Source of the DNA: Comamonadaceae bacterium
GTDB taxonomy: Bacteria > Pseudomonadota > Gammaproteobacteria > Burkholderiales > Burkholderiaceae_C
Reading direction: 5' to 3'
Length of the DNA stretch: 41,196 nucleotides
NCBI GenBank assembly: GCA_011391745.1
Contig: JAABPX010000036.1
Location: forward strand, 1-41,196
The notes under the pieces are model-generated. The model saw only the letters and a program-made list of their open reading frames with translations, made no database searches and was not told where the DNA came from. Below, piece after piece: positions 39,302-41,196 of the stretch. The first letter of the stretch is position 1, and each line of letters opens with the position of its first letter. The position numbers and the translations under genes are program-made.

Positions 39302-40181
39302 CCAAACCGGTTGACAGCGCGGTGCCCACCAAAATCACCGCGCCGCAACCCACCATCCAGGGTGTGATCACTTCCCCCAAGAAAGTCGCGCCGTAGATCA
39401 AGGCGAAGACCGGGATCAAAAACGTCACCGTTAAGGCCTTGCTCGGGCCCACTTGGTCAATGACATGGAAAAAAATCATGTAGGCCAAGGCCGTGCCGAG
39501 CAAAGCCACGGCCGCTATGGCTCCCCAGGCCGCGCCGCTGACGGGCTCGCTCGGCCAGAACCACAGCATCGGCACGGCCAGGCCTAAGGCCGCGCCGATC
39601 TGGCTGCCGGTTGTGATGGCCAAGGGTTTGACACCATCCAAATAGCGCCGCGTGAAACTCGCCGCGATGCCATAGCACAGCGTGGCCACCAAGGCCGCTC
39701 CCATGGCCAGCAAGCTCATGGGGTTGATGGTGTTGAGTAACTGGCCGCTGGCGTCACTGCCCGACTTGCCCAGCACCAACAAACACACACCCGCAAAACC
39801 AATGGCCAAGCCCAACCAGCGGCTGCCGCCCGGTTTGTCGCGCAGCCAGAGCCAAGCGATCACCGCGCCCCAAAGGGGCACGGTGGCGTTCAAAATGGCT
39901 GTCAACCCAGTGGAGATGTGCATCACCGCAAAAGCGAACATGCCAAACGGAATGGCCGAATTGAGTAAGCCCACAAACAAGATCGGTTTGGCGTGCTGTT
40001 TGAAGTCGGCCCACACGCCCGCCACCGCAAAGGTGGGCAGCAAAAACACAGCGGCCAAAGCGACGCGTAAACCTGCGGTGGGCCAAGTGCCCAGTTCGGC
40101 CGCGCCGATGCGCATGAACAAAAATGACGAGCCCCAGAGGGCCGCCAGCACCACAAATTCCAAGATGAGCAAACGGGGCAT
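39270..40181 (-). CDS. EamA/DMT-family transporter
   Basis: A 303-residue inner-membrane protein with about ten hydrophobic segments, formed by two EamA repeats (roughly 5-137 and 153-290). The N-terminus AALWGSSFLFMRIGAAEL (split around WGSSF) is typical of drug/metabolite exporters of the RhaT/YdcZ-like superfamily. Substrate unknown; some relatives export amino acids or purines. It starts one base after the ogt stop on the same strand, so the two are probably co-transcribed. Confidence 0.9.
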   Translation of the reverse strand: MPRLLILEFVVLAALWGSSFLFMRIGAAELGTWPTAGLRVALAAVFLLPTFAVAGVWADFKQHAKPILFVGLLNSAIPFGMFAFAVMHISTGLTAILNATVPLWGAVIAWLWLRDKPGGSRWLGLAIGFAGVCLLVLGKSGSDASGQLLNTINPMSLLAMGAALVATLCYGIAASFTRRYLDGVKPLAITTGSQIGAALGLAVPMLWFWPSEPVSGAAWGAIAAVALLGTALAYMIFFHVIDQVGPSKALTVTFLIPVFALIYGATFLGEVITPWMVGCGAVILVGTALSTGLVSWPRRRAPA

Positions 40182-40182
40182 A

Positions 40183-40680
40183 TCAGCGTTTCAGTTCCAA
40201 ATTCAACAAAGCCACTTTGCGTGGCAAACCACCGGCATAACCCGTCAAAGCGCCACTGACGCCCAACACGCGGTGGCAAGGCACCAGCACCGACCAAGGG
40301 TTTCGCCCCACCGCTGAGCCCACGGCCCGAACGGCTTGAGGGCGACCCAATTGTGTGGCCACTTCGCCATAGCGACGGGTTTGACCATGGGGTATGTCCA
40401 TCAAAACGCGCCACACCGCGCGCTGAAAGTCGGTGCCCTGCGTCCAGTCCAGCACCAATGGGCTTACCAGCGCTTGGCCCGTCCAGTAAGCCGTCAACGC
40501 CGATTCGGCCGTCTGGAGGACAGCGTGATCGCCAGCGTGCCAAGCAGCCATGGCCGATGGTGCTGGCAGGTGACGCTGATCGGTGAACCAAACGCCACGC
40601 AAGCCCGCCGATCCACCAGCGATCAACATGTCGCCCAGTGGCGTAGAAACAATGCGGTGAAAGATGACGGTAGAGGGCAT
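40183..40680 (-). CDS. ogt: Methylated-DNA--protein-cysteine methyltransferase
   Basis: A 165-residue suicide enzyme that removes methyl groups from O6-methylguanine in DNA. The active-site PCHRV with acceptor Cys135 is intact, preceded by the helix-turn-helix region FQRAVWRVLMDIPHGQTRRYGEVA (split around IPHGQT) and the arginine finger in RAVGSAVGRNP. ATG 40680 begins at the family N-terminus; upstream in-frame starts lie inside the divergent phosphomutase leader. It leads a two-gene unit with the EamA transporter. Confidence 0.94.
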   Translation of the reverse strand: MPSTVIFHRIVSTPLGDMLIAGGSAGLRGVWFTDQRHLPAPSAMAAWHAGDHAVLQTAESALTAYWTGQALVSPLVLDWTQGTDFQRAVWRVLMDIPHGQTRRYGEVATQLGRPQAVRAVGSAVGRNPWSVLVPCHRVLGVSGALTGYAGGLPRKVALLNLELKR

Positions 40681-40692
40681 GGCTGAAGTTCC

Positions 40693-40698
40693 TACAAT
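40693..40698 (+). promoter_or_regulatory. -10 box (TACAAT) for the phosphomutase gene
   Basis: TACAAT lies 28 bases before ATG 40727, in the 46-base divergent region. No good -35 hexamer is found 16-18 bases upstream, where the ogt start lies. Confidence 0.4.
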
Positions 40699-40726
40699 AG
40701 AGGTATTTAACCACCGAACGCACACC

Positions 40727-41196
40727 ATGCAGCTCATTGCATCCATCTTCAAGGCCTACGACATTCGCGGCGTGGTGCCCAGCACGCTCAACGCCGACGT
40801 GGCCCGCGCGCTGGGTCGGGCGTTTGGTACCCACGCCCGCAGCCAAGGCCAAACCGTCGTGGCCGTGGGTCGCGACGGGCGTTTGAGTGGCCCCGAGTTG
40901 GTGACTGCCTTGATCTCGGGCTTGGTCGATGCGGGTATTGAAGTGATTGACGTGGGCATGGTGACCACGCCCATGCTGTATTTTGCGGCCAGCACGTTGT
41001 GCCGTAGCGGTATTCAAGTCACGGGCAGCCACAACCCCAAGGACTACAACGGTTTCAAAATGGTGCTCGACACCCGCGCCATCCACGGCGAAGAAATCCA
41101 AGGCCTGCGCCAAGCCATGGCCGATGAGCGCTGGACGCCTGAGGCCGGTGGCTCGGTGCGCTCGGTTGATGTGTGGCCCGCCTACCGCGACCGCAT
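40727..41196 (+). CDS. Phosphomannomutase/phosphoglucomutase, partial (C-terminus outside window)
   Basis: The frame from ATG 40727 runs off the right edge (156 complete codons). It starts SIFKAYDIRGVVP (6-18), the family N-terminus, with VGRDGRLSG near 48-55 and the phosphoserine loop VTGSHNPKDYNGFK near 98-111; the catalytic serine is Ser101. This resembles the AlgC-type alpha-D-phosphohexomutases that interconvert hexose 1- and 6-phosphates for sugar-nucleotide, lipopolysaccharide and exopolysaccharide synthesis. The sugar-binding and metal motifs lie beyond the edge, so the exact substrate cannot be set. Confidence 0.92.
   Translation, partial: MQLIASIFKAYDIRGVVPSTLNADVARALGRAFGTHARSQGQTVVAVGRDGRLSGPELVTALISGLVDAGIEVIDVGMVTTPMLYFAASTLCRSGIQVTGSHNPKDYNGFKMVLDTRAIHGEEIQGLRQAMADERWTPEAGGSVRSVDVWPAYRDR

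Overview
The window looks like a chromosome segment of a betaproteobacterium of the order Burkholderiales, most likely a Comamonadaceae member of the Limnohabitans/Rhodoferax/Polaromonas type. This rests on high-GC codon use, protein character and the block folC-dedD-cvpA-purF-metZ-gltX; I could not run a database search, so genus is inference. Coding is very dense: six same-strand pairs share a 4-base ATGA stop/start overlap, and three convergent pairs overlap by 32-34 bases.

Layout. (1) 1-715: a more AT-rich edge with the start of a trypsin-like serine protease gene, lying against the 3' end of tRNA-Ser(TGA); probably the end of an integrated island. (2) 913-2605: a decayed hydroxypyruvate isomerase gene followed by an intact glycerate 2-kinase gene. 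(3) 2574-13531: a purine use cluster. The minus strand carries xdhA, xdhB and guaD. The plus strand carries a LysR regulator whose stop overlaps the start of a four-gene BMP-type nucleoside/purine ABC transporter operon. Imported purines would be deaminated and oxidised to urate; later ureide breakdown yields glyoxylate, which links to the glycerate genes next door. xdhC and all steps after urate are absent here. (4) 13600-18184: dcd, a membrane fatty acid desaturase, rhlE, and convergent apaH with a DUF4442 gene. (5) 18268-23197, minus strand: prfB (with its programmed +1 frameshift), pepN, fbp and tRNA-Thr(CGT). (6) 23295-27133, plus strand: an acyl-CoA synthetase coupled to an aldo/keto reductase, then plsY coupled to a RidA-like gene. 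(7) 27149-31139: yajQ, murB, a 337-base inverted repeat region, argG, ppnP and an ArsC-like reductase. (8) 31194-38220: folC, dedD, cvpA, purF, metZ, gltX and a tRNA-Ala/Glu/Asp array. (9) 38414-41196: a NYN-domain putative RNase, an EamA transporter, ogt, and the start of a phosphomannomutase/phosphoglucomutase gene.

Most of the window is ordinary housekeeping. The items most worth a second look are: the inverted repeat at 28729-29065, whose two arms carry same-shaped but differently sequenced hairpins at the same position (compensatory change); the island edge at tRNA-Ser; the NYN-domain protein behind the tRNA array; and the partly eroded purine/glyoxylate cluster.
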